Origin: Octadecabacter antarcticus 307
Lineage (GTDB): Bacteria; Pseudomonadota; Alphaproteobacteria; Rhodobacterales; Rhodobacteraceae
NCBI RefSeq assembly: GCF_000155675.2
Contig: NC_020911.1
Location: 3,834,501 to 3,898,500 of the forward strand
DNA: 64,000 nt
Direction: 5' to 3'
Part shown: positions 26,635 through 33,764 of the stretch, piece after piece
How the letters are laid out: each line of letters starts with the position of its first letter
Position numbering within the stretch: the first letter of the stretch is position 1
Position numbers and translations under genes: made by a program
The notes under the pieces: generated by a model
Databases searched by the model: none
What the model saw: the letters and a program-made list of their open reading frames with translations, nothing else
What the model was told of the DNA's origin: nothing

Positions 26635-27893
26635 GAAATTGGCTCTCTTTTTGTTAATAGGGCGCAGACTTTTTGTTAAGTAGGGCTCAGCAAACACACT
26701 CCAAAAACCGCTACTGTAGAAAAACAACCGCCCTTAAAATGCTGCCAATTTTGAGCCGGATGTTTAAAAACAATAGAAACATAATTAATAGTATCAGCAC
26801 GATTCGAGAGCTATTGTCAAATCTGGCGGCAGCGGAATCGGCCATGCAGAAACCTAGCCTGCTTCACCAGTCTCCGAGGAGAGCTTAGTGACCGCCAACA
26901 ATAGCATTCGTATAAATTATAATTAAATTAGTACCTTTTTCGTATTCAAAATACCCCCTAAATTCAATTATTTATACAAAAAATTGCTTAATGTTTCCAA
27001 TCCGTCCACGATTTTGAAAAAATTGTGCCATTGGTTCTGATCCTGGGACAATAAATCGGCGGCGTATCGACTGATGCGGAACAGCGCCAATTTAAGACGA
27101 TGCGAAAAGTCAACTGACAGAGCGATTCGCAGGGACAGGATACTCACCGGGAAGCTAGTACAAGGCGCGTTTGATGTGGATGTGGTCTTGTCCGGCTTTG
27201 TTGCACAAAGCACCACGAGATTGGACTTCCCTCTGGCAGCAGCTGCGACCCGCCCGTACCGGCGTTCAACGACATGACCGACTTCAACTTGAGACATGCA
27301 ATTTTAGACATGCAATTTTAGGGTTGGTTTTGTGTGGGGTGATGATTGTGACATCACACGCCATGCTGCAGACATCATGGAAACATTGTGGTGCCATCGC
27401 TGAAAGCCAGACAGTCAGATATATCCCTATCATTGATGCGATCTGGCTTAGTGTTGTTTCGTCGCTTCTTGCGCCGTTGTTGGGCTGCTTGAAAGCACTT
27501 TACAGCACAATCTTCGACAAGAGTTTTCCGCTGGCATCATTAGGACTACACACTGGCCCGTCTTCAGTTCAGTCATAGTACTGGATTAGCGCACATCACT
27601 TTGCACCAACTTCAGGAGGTCTCAGGGTTGCCGGAACGCCTATGATGGATTTTGTCACAGTGTCTCAGGCCGTGACTTCGCTTGCAACCCGCGCAGCTGA
27701 GAAGCTACGGTAACATGGGTTGGGTTTGGGGTATGCATAAGCGGGTCATGACACCCCCACCTCGGCGCATCGCGACGCAGGCTTTCTTCAAAACCATACT
27801 GTCAATCGGCTTGCCAATTCCGCAATGTCTGCTTCTACTAGGTTGGCGGCACCAATGCGCGCCTGCAGCGAAGGTCCTGTCTCCGCCCATTTA
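26635..27893. other. 1.26-kb AT-rich gap with mobile-element debris
   Basis: No gene is recognised. It contains an AT-rich segment around 26890-26990, a lone IS5-type terminus CTTTGTTGCACAAAG at 27196-27210, and a tandem duplication of AGACATGCAATTTT near 27292-27320. It sits between the RTX gene and the prophage remnant. Confidence 0.5.
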
Positions 27894-27987
27894 GTTGAAA
27901 AATACTGTGTTGCTGGCGCAGAAAGTTGGGCGTTGAACACGGCGCGAGCGCTTTTCTTCTCACGCTTTGCCTATTTGCTGCGGTGCA
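27894..27987 (+). repeat. 94-bp dispersed repeat, copy 2
   Basis: This copy aligns without gaps to the reverse complement of 7696-7789 (83/94 identical by hand). It is not followed by IS200 sequence here, so the repeat is a unit of its own, probably an IS end. Confidence 0.7.
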
Positions 27988-28000
27988 GGAAAGATTTTAG

Positions 28001-29061
28001 CTAGTTTGTGGTGGTTTTGGGCGGTCGCGGCGAGGAGGAACTCGTCATTTGCGCCGCATGGTCCTCGTAATCGGAGCCTTCCAAAGCGTAGGCAAAAACA
28101 CAACCCATGAAGCGCCCTAGTGGGCCCGCGTCACGCATGGCTTTTGCAAAATTCTTACCTATGACATCTGTTGCGCGTTCCGCAGGATCATTGGTGTGGA
28201 TGTAGATTTCATCGACTAGCCTGACTGACTTAAAGCCGCCAGCGTCTGCAATAGCGCGTGCTGACCAGCCCTCCTTTTCCAGAATTGTCGCGAAGCTGAG
28301 GCGACCTGGTTGGTGTGTTCCCAAGTATTCAACGCCCGCAGCGGCGCATCCTCGCTTTAGTGTCCGGTAAATGTGCCGCCTGTCTGGATACCCAAACACG
28401 CGACCGTTGTGCGGTTCCAAATCGCGCAGAATGTCCACCAGCATTGGCACAAGTTTGGCCGTGGCTGCATCGCCGTTTTTTGTTTTTTTGATTTTGGCCA
28501 CGGCTGCATCCAGATCGATGTGTACCGGTTCCAGCCCGATAGCGTCACCGACCCTGCGCCCTGTCGTGTCCAAAAATAGCATCGGGCAAACAGGTTCACC
28601 AGCAGGTGTGGCTGCAATGTCGCCAGATAGTCGTGACTGACAGGTTTCTTGTGGGGTTTCGCCGATGGGAATGCTTTGACGCAGATGGGTGCGCACCAGC
28701 CTTGGTCGTGCGCATAGTTGATGACCGCGCGGGCTGGCGTCACACCTTGGCGGTTCGGGGTCGCGTTGACTGCTTTGGGGTAGGCCCTTTTTTTGCGGCA
28801 TCCCGAACCGTTCGCGGCGTGATGTCTTCAAGTCGCGTGCCTGTCAGTTGTTCAGTCACCTTCACAAGAAACCGAATATCGCCGCCATCTTCGACATAGG
28901 CAAGTGCGGCTTGGTCGAACGTGATGACTGACTGCGGTCCGTAAAGTTCCGACTTCCAGATTTGGGCTTCTAGGTTGGCGCGGACTTCTTCTGCGCGTCT
29001 AGCGACCTGAGTCTTAAGGGCGCGGCGGATTCGCCTGCCATCTGGACCAGTTCCAACCGGT
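28001..29061 (-). pseudogene. phage tyrosine recombinase (integrase), frameshifted and 5'-truncated
   Basis: Three frames in order make one integrase: the N-terminal SAM-like domain (FDQAALAYVEDGGDIRFL, LEDITPRTVRDAA), a middle part (ARAVINYAHDQGW, KPVSHDYLATLQPHL) and the catalytic domain with the first Arg in TGRRVGDAIGLE, the HxxR-type HQPGR and the nucleophile Tyr in VDEIYIH. At least two frameshifts separate them, and the 5' end is cut off by the IS5 copy at 29062. It lies at the far end of the prophage from tRNA-Ser. Confidence 0.82.
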
Positions 29062-29286
29062 CTTGTTGCACAAATAGCTATCTGTGGGAATTCATGTTGC
29101 GAATACAACGTGATAGCTGGTGCGTATGTGCACATTTGCCCCCCCCCGATTTATCGCACGAAGAACTGACCTGAGTACAACCGCGCCCTAAAAAAACGCG
29201 GATCACTAACTTTTTGGTTTAACCCAGAGGTCACTTGGAAGGCTGCGCCAACCACTGCCCGCGCATCAAAGTGGAGGGCGAAGGTG

Positions 29287-29327
29287 CCCTCTCGGCAGCA
29301 TGCTTTGCATGCGCCTATCTGGTAATA
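29287..29327 (-). repeat. palindromic mini-element, copy 9 (in IS5)
   Basis: The reversed copy splits GEGE|WN. Tail and stem are standard (CCGAGAGGG; GCATGC-AAA-GCATGC), but the head is diverged (TATTACCAGATAG in head-first orientation). It is probably an old copy. Confidence 0.75.
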
Positions 29328-29386
29328 AGTGGAACGCGCGCAAGCATGGTGGACCCAAGCGCCGGTTGTGGCGCAAGATACATATT

Positions 29387-29399
29387 CCTTGCCCGGCAG
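29387..29399 (+). repeat. 13-bp head-only derivative of the mini-element (in IS5)
   Basis: The bases CCTTGCCCGGCAG are extra in KIHI|GIVEQ and match the element head exactly except for one base. Hairpin and tail are absent. Confidence 0.65.
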
Positions 29400-29435
29400 G
29401 GCATTGTTGAACAAACACTGGAGATCTGTTCCATC

Positions 29436-29475
29436 CATTGCCGACAGGCGATTGCAAAGCAATCTGCCGAGAGGG
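29436..29475 (+). repeat. palindromic mini-element, copy 10 (in frame in IS5)
   Basis: Head CATTGCCGACAGG, stem GATTGC-AAA-GCAATC and tail CCGAGAGGG follow ATC. The surrounding frame stays open through it (EICSI to VTGSN), so the insert length relative to the host must be 39 or 42; the right border is ambiguous. Confidence 0.85.
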
Positions 29476-29673
29476 GCGTGACGGGCAGCAATATTGGTGA
29501 TCCGCCCATGCTACCATATCGTTTTGACCAGATCGCACCGGATCAGGAGATCGGCAGCGTCACGGCAGACGGTGCCTACGACCCGGGGCTTCGCCCGTTC
29601 AGGGCTGGATAGATCCACTGAATTAATTCCGAGACGCCCCTCACCCCGCAAGAACGCCAAATTGTGGAAGCCC

Positions 29674-29710
29674 CCCTTTCGTGCACTCAGGCATGCACTG
29701 TCGGGCAACG
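29674..29710 (-). repeat. palindromic mini-element, copy 11 (in IS5)
   Basis: A reversed 37-bp copy splits KP|DTPGARARNEA. Tail CGAAAGGG, stem GTGCA/TGCAC and head CGTTGCCCGACAG (head-first) are present. The triplet before the head is GTC. Confidence 0.78.
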
Positions 29711-29823
29711 GACACGCCCGGAGCACGAGCCCGAAACGAAGCGGTGCGATCCTCAAAGTATTTGGGGCGTGCTCTCTGGCGCAACCTAACTGGTCACCAC
29801 CGCCGGAGCCGCGTCGAAACAAA

Positions 29824-29861
29824 CCCTCTCGGGATATGGCTGAATACCCTGCCGGGCAATG
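29824..29861 (-). repeat. palindromic mini-element, copy 12 (in IS5)
   Basis: A reversed 38-bp copy splits VET|KMHCVKLLG. Tail CCGAGAGGG, stem GGGTAT/ATATCCC and head CATTGCCCGGCAG are nearly consensus. The triplet before the head is ATC. Confidence 0.88.
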
Positions 29862-30053
29862 GATGCACTGTGTGAAGCTGCTCGGTCAGCGCCTTGCTGC
29901 GCGTGACTTCGATCGTCGGGCAGCAGAAATCCAAATCCGTGCTGCGATCCTGAACGGTTTCACAGCTCTTGGCATCCCCCGTACTGAGACCGTAAGCTAA
30001 ATCAGTCTAGAGTTAAGAGGAAGTCTGACATCAAGACGATTTGTGCAACAAAG

Positions 30054-30583
30054 CCGCGCGGCATGGTGCGCTGTTCACCATAAAGAATGGCGTGCTGGTT
30101 TGGCTGGAACGTGGTGTTGGCCAGACTGCAGATGGCACGCAAGTTGCGACAGAGGTGGTTGGCCCAACGTCCTTGGTCGTTGGTTCCTTCTGGATGTCGG
30201 AAACTGACGTTGATCACTTTGCGACGGTCAAGACGTATTGGCAGGACCGCGCCGGTTCAACACGTCAAGAAATTGTGGTGGATGCAGACCCTGAAGCTGA
30301 AGGTGAAGGTGAAGGTGAAGGTGAACACGTGCTGCGCGACCCCTATGGCTCAAGAGCTGAAGTTGCGGCAGCAGCGGCAGTGCGGGAAATGCTGCGCGGG
30401 CTTGTCACCTTTTCATGCTCGATGGTCAGTGGTGCAGGTTTGATGGCTGGGCTGCCAATTTCATTTTCTGGCGTGCGACCTTTGGTCGATGGGCGTGTTT
30501 CCATCCTTGAAGCAGTCAAACACACTTACACGAAATTGGGCGGTCTGTTGGCTGTATTAAATGGTAAACTGAAGGCAGACTGA
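30054..30583 (+). pseudogene. phage late-control/tail protein D (gpD-like), 5'-truncated
   Basis: The C-terminal part of a contractile-tail baseplate hub protein is left: RHGALFTIKNGVLVWLERG, MSETDVDHFATVKTYWQD, RLV-type core, VTFSCSMVSGAGLMAGLPISFSGV and the end GLLAVLNGKLKAD. IS5 removed the N-terminal half. A hexanucleotide run (GGTGAA) at about 30301-30320 gives a GEGEGEGE tract in the middle, a slippage-prone site. Confidence 0.72.
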
Positions 30584-30686
30584 TCGTGTTTTCAAAGTAT
30601 CTAAAGTGGGGGTGGTGATGTGGATGGTCTGACATGCGTTTTTTGGATCACCGTAAATTGTCGGCGTTAGCAGGGCCGTTCGGATT

Positions 30687-30989
30687 ATGAGTGCGAACGG
30701 ACTTGGTCCTTGGTGGCTCCCCGATGCCCGGCGTCGATGGCTGACCGGGCTCTCATCGCTTTTCTTTGATGAGGCGGGCTGGCGCGAGCATGATAAAAGA
30801 TATCGCCTTGGAGACCCTCAGCGCAGCGTCTGTGACTTTAAATTTCTCGCCGCCATGTGCCGCGATGCCAGCCGCACAACCAGTCTTATCAAACTGATTT
30901 CTGCAGTGCGTTGGCGTTCTTTTTTACGCGCTGGTGCGGCTCTTCGGATGGGCCAGCTACGGGCGCAGCAAGGGGTAGAGCTACACTAA
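30687..30989 (+). CDS. phage-associated hypothetical protein
   Basis: A 100-residue protein starts at ATG 30687 (GPWWLPDARRRWLTGLSSL; EAGWREHDKRYRLGDPQRSVCDFKFLAAMCRDA). Its position just after a tail gene and before membrane and lysis genes points to a late phage gene. The W-x-x-HDxxY segment followed by a Cys-Asp faintly recalls small phospholipase-A2-like phage proteins; this is a weak inference. Confidence 0.5.
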   Translation: MSANGLGPWWLPDARRRWLTGLSSLFFDEAGWREHDKRYRLGDPQRSVCDFKFLAAMCRDASRTTSLIKLISAVRWRSFLRAGAALRMGQLRAQQGVELH

Positions 30990-31010
30990 AAATAACGCAC
31001 AAAAAGGCAG

Positions 31011-31277
31011 GTGGTTTTGTCCCATTATGATCAGAAAACAATCGACGAGTACGAAAAGCGGTTGGCAACTTTGGAGAAGTTCTATCTGACAGCGGAAGAA
31101 CGGGAATTGAACCTGTTCGTGATCAAGATCGTGCGCTCGGTCAAGATGACGCTTTGGCTTACAAACGGTGTGGTGAAATGGGGCGCGGCTCCTCTTGGCA
31201 TCGCTTGGGAGCTGTATGCGTATGGTTCGAACTTCATCAATGGGCTGGGGGATCTGCTTCGGGGAATTCCAAGATGA
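31011..31277 (+). CDS. small phage-associated protein with one hydrophobic segment
   Basis: The 88-residue protein has a charged N-terminal helix (DEYEKRLATLEKFYLTAEERE) and an amphipathic to hydrophobic second half (LWLTNGVVKWGAAPLGIAWELYAYG). A GTG start is assumed. It overlaps the next small gene by 4 bp (ATGA). No family recognised. Confidence 0.5.
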   Translation: MVLSHYDQKTIDEYEKRLATLEKFYLTAEERELNLFVIKIVRSVKMTLWLTNGVVKWGAAPLGIAWELYAYGSNFINGLGDLLRGIPR

Positions 31278-31447
31278 TCGGCAAGCAAATGCTTTGGATC
31301 GGCTGGACCGTTGTTGGTGTGGTGGTATTTCAAACCACGCCCATATCAAGACTGGTCTACAATCCACAGGCTGTTGAAATTAACAATGATCATTTGGTGG
31401 TGTATCGCAGCTTTCCGACTGCCCGATTGGGCGGATGTCTGAATTGA
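31274..31447 (+). CDS. small membrane protein of the prophage
   Basis: A 57-residue product begins with a membrane segment (MLWIGWTVVGVVVFQTT) and continues NPQAVEINNDHLVVYRSFPTA. It may be the start of a longer gene that has decayed, since related-looking sequence does not continue after the stop. The ATGA overlap with the upstream gene supports translation. Confidence 0.45.
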   Translation: MIGKQMLWIGWTVVGVVVFQTTPISRLVYNPQAVEINNDHLVVYRSFPTARLGGCLN

Positions 31448-31634
31448 CGACCCGAACGGGTTACGCTGGTCTGCGCCATGGACTGGTATCTTGAACGGCA
31501 TGAAATAGGTCCGGCAAGCTTGGCGGATACGGTTTTTTCAACCGGGCGCCCAATAGCCACCAGAACTAAAACACAACCCTGCAACTTTAATCGAAACGCC
31601 GCCTTTGGGTGGCCTAGACGCATTGGAAAACGAC

Positions 31635-31829
31635 ATGAAACTCACACCAAACATTCGCCAGAAGATGCGCGCCTACAGCATCTGGGCCCTGATCCTATCG
31701 CTGGCGCTGTTCTTGCTGCCGGAGTTCTACTTTGCCTATGTAGGGGCGGAACTGGCAAGCCCGTACCTTGTTGGACGGCTTGCTTTGTTCATGGGTGTTT
31801 TTGGCATTGTTGGCTGGTTCATTGATTAG
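31635..31829 (+). CDS. small two-helix membrane protein, possible holin
   Basis: The 64-residue protein has a basic N-terminus (MKLTPNIRQKMRAYS) and two hydrophobic helices (IWALILSLALFLLPEFYFAYV and VGRLALFMGVFGIVGWF). It sits directly before a lysozyme remnant and spanin genes, the usual place of a holin. Assignment rests on size, topology and position. Confidence 0.55.
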   Translation: MKLTPNIRQKMRAYSIWALILSLALFLLPEFYFAYVGAELASPYLVGRLALFMGVFGIVGWFID

Positions 31830-31859
31830 TCAAAGCCGAACCTTTGGCGCACCGTAAAA

Positions 31860-32390
31860 ATGGCGGTACTCAGCCTTGGAATTTCGACCATTGTTGTGGT
31901 GCTTTTGGCGTTGCCGTCGTGGGCATTGAATCTGCGGCAGGTCGAAGACACGCCACCGCCAGTGGAAACGTCTGGTCTGCCATCTTGGGAAGACACTGCG
32001 GTCTATGCGGTGCCTATGACAAAGCAGTGGGAAGGGACGAGACCGACGTTCGCATGGGCGACGTTCTCACAATCGAGCAATGGAATGCCGGATTGTATCA
32101 GATCATGCGCGACAATTACTGGACCCTTTATCGCAGGGGCCCGACGGCCAACTTCATTCCAGTGCAGACCGATGCTGCCATGATCGACTTAACGTGGAAT
32201 ATTGGACCAACCCAAATGCTGCGATCTTCTGCATTGGTCGCATTAAACCGCGGTGACATTAAACTGCGGTGACATTCCAGACGTCTGCCACCGCCTAACA
32301 TTTTCGTACAAAGCTGGCGGTCACTTGATCCGTGGTTAGGTCAACCGTCGAGCGTCAAATTTCGTGCTCTGCATGAAGGGCGTGACGTGA
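31860..32390 (+). pseudogene. phage lysozyme (glycoside hydrolase 24), decayed
   Basis: A signal-anchor-like N-terminus (VLLALPSWALNL) and the catalytic Glu region (VPMTKQWEGTRP) are in one frame. The next part (DVRMGDVLTIEQWNAGL, MRDNYWTLYRR, VQTDAAMIDLTWNIG, VALNRGDI) is in another. A late stop interrupts LIRG-VNRRAS. A short tandem duplication of TTAAACYGCGGTGACA near 32243-32275 is a further lesion. The endolysin would have cut peptidoglycan; it is no longer intact. Confidence 0.72.
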
Positions 32391-32402
32391 AGAGGCGGGC
32401 TG

Positions 32403-32717
32403 ATGTGGCTTGTTTTGGCCATCGTGGCGGGCGCGTGGTTGCTGCATCAGTATGACAAAGCCTCTGCTGTTGCAGCCGCCCGAGATGGCTTTGTTTCAGA
32501 ATTCGAACAGTCCGCAGCTGAAGCGAAACGTGACGCATTACTGCGCCGCGTGATTGTATCTGATGAGGCAAACCGCGGCCTTCTGGAAAAAGTTCATGCT
32601 GTTGAGGGCGAAGCCCAACGCTTCACCATGGAAATTGAGGCATTCGAAAATGAAACCACTGTCAATCCCGCTGGCGTTGTTGATGCTGACCTTCTTCGCT
32701 GGATGCGGTCAAACTGA
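32403..32717 (+). CDS. Rz-like inner-membrane spanin
   Basis: The 104-residue protein has an N-terminal membrane helix (WLVLAIVAGAWLLHQY) followed by a charged coiled-coil-like periplasmic part (EQSAAEAKRDALLRRV, ANRGLLEKVHAVEGEAQ). Together with the lipoprotein reading frame that starts inside its end, it has the arrangement of Rz/Rz1 spanins that fuse inner and outer membrane during lysis. Confidence 0.68.
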   Translation: MWLVLAIVAGAWLLHQYDKASAVAAARDGFVSEFEQSAAEAKRDALLRRVIVSDEANRGLLEKVHAVEGEAQRFTMEIEAFENETTVNPAGVVDADLLRWMRSN

Positions 32718-32960
32718 CATCGACCGCGCGCAACGGGCCAGTGAAAGCGTTGGTGTTGTCGCGGCTGAACGCAACCTAGCAGACCTTCCTTCTGACTGCA
32801 GGCGCACGTCTAGCAGTGGCGTCGCGCAAGGGACCGGTTGGACACTGCGGCTCTGAAGGCTGATGCTGCCACCGATCAACAAAACGCGCGGACCCTTCGA
32901 TGCGCGGCGTGGTTTGACCAGCTGCGCAATGGTTTTGCGCAGAAGGAAGGCATCCAGTGA
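32650..32960 (+). pseudogene. Rz1-like outer-membrane spanin lipoprotein, frameshifted
   Basis: A second frame starts at ATG 32650 inside the Rz-like gene. It has a short signal peptide with lipobox (LLMLTFFAGC) and continues DIDRAQRASESVGVVAAE. Near 32835 the frame shifts; the rest (LDTAALKADAATDQQNART, CAAWFDQLRNGFA) is in the next frame and ends at 32960. The overlap with Rz supports the spanin call. Confidence 0.65.
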
Positions 32961-33049
32961 TTTGTCTGGCCTTCTATAAGGGTCGGGCCAAAAGGCGTTG
33001 GCACCGTGCTGAAGATGCCGTGGTTCGGTTCACCACGCGCGGTGTCTAA
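32957..33049 (+). pseudogene. short phage gene remnant
   Basis: A 30-codon frame overlapping the previous stop reads MICLAFYKGRAKRRWHRAED and stops soon after. The LAFYKGR start recalls small phage hydrolase genes near lysis modules, but too little is left to name a family. Confidence 0.35.
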
Positions 33050-33209
33050 GACCACTTCACGGCAGAATTTAAAATTGTAACGAGCAAGGCCACAATGGGG
33101 ATGAACACCAGCTGCGGCCTTTTCGTTCTACCGGTCGAAATCCACCTTGCCAATTTCTTGCCAATATGTGGAGCGAAATGGTGCAAAGTAGTGGGAAGTT
33201 ACGGGGAAC

Positions 33210-33260
33210 AATAAAGAACAAAGGCTTGCCGCATCACCGCAGCAAGCCTTTGTTTTTTTG
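33210..33260. terminator. intrinsic terminator, active in both directions
   Basis: The arms ACAAAGGCTTGC (33218-33229) and GCAAGCCTTTGT (33242-33253) form a perfect 12-bp stem. TTTTTTT follows on the plus strand, and a weaker TCTTT follows on the minus strand. It lies just beyond the 3' end of tRNA-Ser and can end its transcript. Confidence 0.8.
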
Positions 33261-33270
33261 TTGTAAATTC

Positions 33271-33360
33271 TGGCAGAGACGAAGGGATTCGAACCCTCGA
33301 AACGCGTTAACGTTTACTCCCTTAGCAGGGGAGCGCCTTCGACCACTCGGCCACGTCTCC
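33271..33360 (-). tRNA. tRNA-Ser (anticodon GCU)
   Basis: The 90-nt minus-strand sequence begins GGAGACGTGGCCGAGTGG and folds as a type II tRNA with a long variable arm. The anticodon arm CTCCC-CTGCTAA-GGGAG gives GCU, the T arm has GGTTCGAATCC, and the encoded CCA end follows a discriminator G. The 3' end faces the prophage remnant, as expected if the phage integrated here. Confidence 0.97.
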
Positions 33361-33420
33361 AACGACGCGTCTAACCAAGCAGGTTGCGGTGGGCAAGGGA
33401 GAATCTCCCCTGCCCCCAAC

Positions 33421-33458
33421 GTTTACGCCAATGCCGACGGTTTACGCCAATGCCAACG
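33421..33458. repeat. 19-bp tandem duplication
   Basis: Two adjacent copies of GTTTACGCCAATGCC(G/A)ACG differ at one base. The second overlaps the end of the small minus-strand gene, so the duplication lies at its stop codon. Confidence 0.75.
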
Positions 33459-33612
33459 CCAGATGGATCGCGGCACCAATCAAAGCGCACCAATATGGCG
33501 TGCGGCCAGTCGCGGCCCAGACACACAATGCGGCGAAAGCCAGATTTGTGCCGGGGTCGGAACACAGCCAAAGAAAAAGCGTTTCAACGCTCGGTTGCAG
33601 TTGCAGTAACAT
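33442..33612 (-). CDS. small membrane protein of 56 residues
   Basis: The minus-strand frame from ATG 33612 to TAA 33442 encodes a short protein with an acidic start (QPSVETLFLWLCSDPG) and two hydrophobic stretches (LAFAALCVWAATG and YWCALIGAAIHLALALA). Composition and codon use look real, and it lies between tRNA-Ser and the XRE gene. No family can be named. Confidence 0.6.
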   Translation of the reverse strand: MLLQLQPSVETLFLWLCSDPGTNLAFAALCVWAATGRTPYWCALIGAAIHLALALA

Positions 33613-33764
33613 TTGTTAATCTCCGTTAAATGGAGACGGGCCCGCCTTGGGTTAAGACGTTGTCTAGACATGTATAAATTAGGGGATGTGGCAGCCCGAA
33701 GCAGTCGTTCAAAGATGACCTTGATGGTCGCGACTCGCCTACGATTGCCTCAGGTTGGGATAAA

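Larger units (their letters stand above)
29203..30000 (+). pseudogene. IS5-family transposase with five mini-element insertions and deletions
   Basis: Recognisable pieces in order are SLTFWFNPEVTWKAAP, a deletion of roughly 100 residues, IKVEGEG|WNARKHGG, KRRLWRKIHI|GIVEQTLEI, VTGSNIGDPPMLPY, DQEIGSVTADGAYD, a second deletion, PRKNAKLWKP|DTPGARARNEAVRSSKYLG, RRSRVET|KMHCVKLLGQRLAARDFDR and a C-terminus ending GFTALGIPRTETVS. Each bar marks an extra 13-41 bp that matches the palindromic mini-element. Confidence 0.87.
29062..30053 (+). mobile_element. IS5-family element, decayed
   Basis: Terminal inverted repeats CTTGTTGCACAAAT (29062-29075) and ATTTGTGCAACAAAG (30039-30053) bound a broken IS5 transposase gene. 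It separates the integrase remnant from a phage tail gene and removed the 5' ends of both. Five mini-element insertions lie inside it. Confidence 0.8.

Noticed and set aside
25381..26679. Long plus-strand frames with repeated CAIFIVGLRVDAP-like units
   Set aside because: They are the mirror of the tandem repeats of the RTX-like gene on the minus strand, which has the sensible domain order and secretion signal.
30301..30320. Phase-variation switch by the GGTGAA run
   Set aside because: The unit is six bases, so slippage keeps the frame, and the host gene is already a truncated phage remnant.
33166..33609. 147-codon frame across 33271-33360
   Set aside because: It reads through the antisense of tRNA-Ser and its terminator; no protein there is believable.
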